32,857 nt of DNA from the NCBI RefSeq assembly GCF_023715525.1, contig NZ_JAMBOG010000030.1:1-32857 (forward strand). Reading direction: 5' to 3'. Made by a program: the position numbers and the translations under genes. Position 1 is the first letter of the stretch, and the number at the start of each line of letters is the position of its first letter. Below the pieces are notes generated by a model, which was not told the DNA's origin, made no database searches, and saw nothing but the letters and a program-made list of their open reading frames with translations. Origin of the DNA: Kocuria rosea (lineage in GTDB: Bacteria; Actinomycetota; Actinomycetes; Actinomycetales; Micrococcaceae). Below are positions 31,770 to 32,857 of the stretch, in pieces.

Positions 31770-32105
31770 TTACCGGCCGGACAGCTCCTCGGCCAGCGGG
31801 CCGGGGGCCCGGAAGTCCGCGCCCCCGGTGCACCGGTCCGGGCACCGGCTGGTCGCCGCCTCCGGAAGCCCTGACGGAGATGGCGAGGAACCCGAGAACC
31901 TCGCCCTGCCGGCCGGCCCCCGCCCGTGGGACATGCCCAGGTCCTCGCCGGCAGCCCGGCGTGTGGCCACCGGGTCGGCAATGCCTTCTCGTGTGGTCTC
32001 CCGTTCCCTCTGCGCCAGGGCAGCCATGACTGTGAACACCATCGACCCCACGGGGGGGGGTGGCCTCGTCTCCCCCGCCCAGGACCAGCACCCGTACCCC
32101 GGCAC
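31770..32105 (-). pseudogene. Remnant of a serine recombinase (resolvase/invertase)
   Basis: The minus strand reads GVRVLVLGGGDEAT in one frame. After a run of nine C the next frame gives VGSMVFTVMAALAQRERETT and continues REGIADPVATRRAAGEDLG (32051-31935). This is the end of the catalytic domain and the long helix of serine recombinases (family pattern S-M-x-F-T-V-M-A-A-L-A-Q-x-E-x-E). Further frame changes garble the helix-turn-helix tail, and LAEELSGR with TAA 31770 closes it. The catalytic serine region is missing or unrecognisable. It marks a former mobile element or inversion system. Confidence 0.65.
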
Positions 32106-32776
32106 CACCGATCAGCCCGAGCAGCCCCCATCACGTGCGTGGGTCAGTCCAGGAAGCTCCTCGCCGGTGGCGGAGCCCATCTCCCACGTGCAGGCAATGC
32201 AGGGACCGCCCAGCAGGTGGTGCCCCGCGCACACCACTCGATCACGGAGGGCCGGCGGCAGCCTCAGCGCGTGGCCACGCAACGCCTCGATCTCCGACGC
32301 ACCGAGGTCGCCAAGGTCGCCGAGGTCACCGCCGAGCCGCAACCTCCACCACCACAGGTCCAGGACCCCGCACCGGCTTCTCGGAGGCCCGCACGGCTCG
32401 GGCGCGCCTGCGCCCGGGCGACCGTCCCGTCATCCATCCGCCCCTGCTCGCCCGATGATGGCCTCGGTGCAGACCCAGCCACCCACCAGGCACTGCGGAC
32501 CGTCCGCGTCGGTCCGGACCGGACGGTGCACCGGCCCTCGGCCGAGAGGACCCACGGACCAGCTCCCACGGCGGCTCCGTGGTAGTGAAACGGGGCCGGG
32601 GTGGACGGGCCCGGATGGGCATCTCCGGTGTCGGCTTCTGTGCCGACGACAGCGCAGGCGTGCTCAGGGCGGCATGTGGGGCGAGCGGCGGCACGGCCCC
32701 CGGTCGGCTGGTCGAGCGGGGGCACCGTGCCTAGACGGTATGTAGTGACCGCCCGGGTTCGCTGGGGGTTGCGGGC
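32106..32776. other. Gene-poor right end
   Basis: No recognisable gene. A minus-strand frame at 32112-32342 contains SEIEALRGHALRLPPALRDR and then VVCAGHHLLGGPCIACTWEM, which could be a fragment of a real protein, but it has no ribosome site and no family I can name. Confidence 0.3.
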
Positions 32777-32857
32777 CGGGGCCTCACTCACACAGATTCG
32801 TGGGTTACCGAGCAGGGGCCGCCTGCTCGGCCTATCCGACATGTGTGGGAGGCCCCG
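32777..32857. repeat. Nested inverted repeats at the window edge
   Basis: An outer 9-bp inverted repeat, CGGGGCCTC (32777-32785) and GAGGCCCCG (32849-32857), encloses a perfect 9-bp hairpin CCGAGCAGG/CCTGCTCGG (32808-32816, 32822-32830, five-base loop). The bases next to the outer arms also partly pair (CACACA with TGTGTG). It could be a terminator, a recombination site or an element end. Confidence 0.55.

Noticed and set aside
1-32857. CRISPR arrays or tandem repeats
   Set aside because: I saw no regularly spaced direct repeats on either strand.

Overview
The window is high-GC DNA from an actinobacterium. It carries an Lsr2-type nucleoid gene, a DUF3592 protein and many GTG starts. Several genes appear to be transcribed without a 5' leader: a TANNNT -10 box, exactly six bases, then the start codon. 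The gene set would fit Micrococcales, possibly Micrococcaceae, but nothing here fixes the genus.

Bases 1-6800 hold the 3' end of an unidentified gene, a two-gene ABC exporter (ATPase plus membrane protein, overlapping by GTGA), a frameshifted lsr2, a VOC-fold protein on the minus strand, a 3' remnant of a second lsr2, and four unassigned small or medium ORFs. Bases 6882-7800 are a dead IS5-type insertion sequence. Bases 7962-9725 hold an APC amino acid permease followed by a small membrane protein. A 28-bp hairpin then faces a minus-strand pair, malic enzyme and a GntP-family carboxylate/gluconate permease. Bases 13301-16929 hold a DUF3592 protein, a membrane protein/winged-helix regulator pair, an SRPBCC protein and an NAD-dependent epimerase-like protein.

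The right half is one functional block. selC (tRNA-Sec, anticodon UCA), selA and selB lie on the minus strand and selD diverges from them. Together they supply selenophosphate, Sec-tRNA and the dedicated elongation factor. The evident client is the adjacent three-gene formate dehydrogenase operon: FdhA with an in-frame TGA at residue 189, a ferredoxin-like FdhB, and an NrfD-like membrane subunit. The TGA is followed by a 7-bp hairpin with a GGUCU loop, as in a bacterial SECIS. Next to it lie an OFA-family (oxalate/formate) MFS transporter and a 33-residue single-span protein one base downstream, matching the small-subunit type found with such transporters. The block would import or exchange formate/oxalate and oxidise formate to feed the quinone pool.

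The last 3.3 kb is gene-poor and decayed: one hypothetical protein, one DUF1772-like membrane protein, a broken serine recombinase and a nested inverted repeat at the window edge. The most interesting features are the exact -10 spacing at five protein genes and at tRNA-Sec (whose transcript may start at mature base 1), the complete sel/fdh/OFA island, and the small membrane ORFs behind two transporters.
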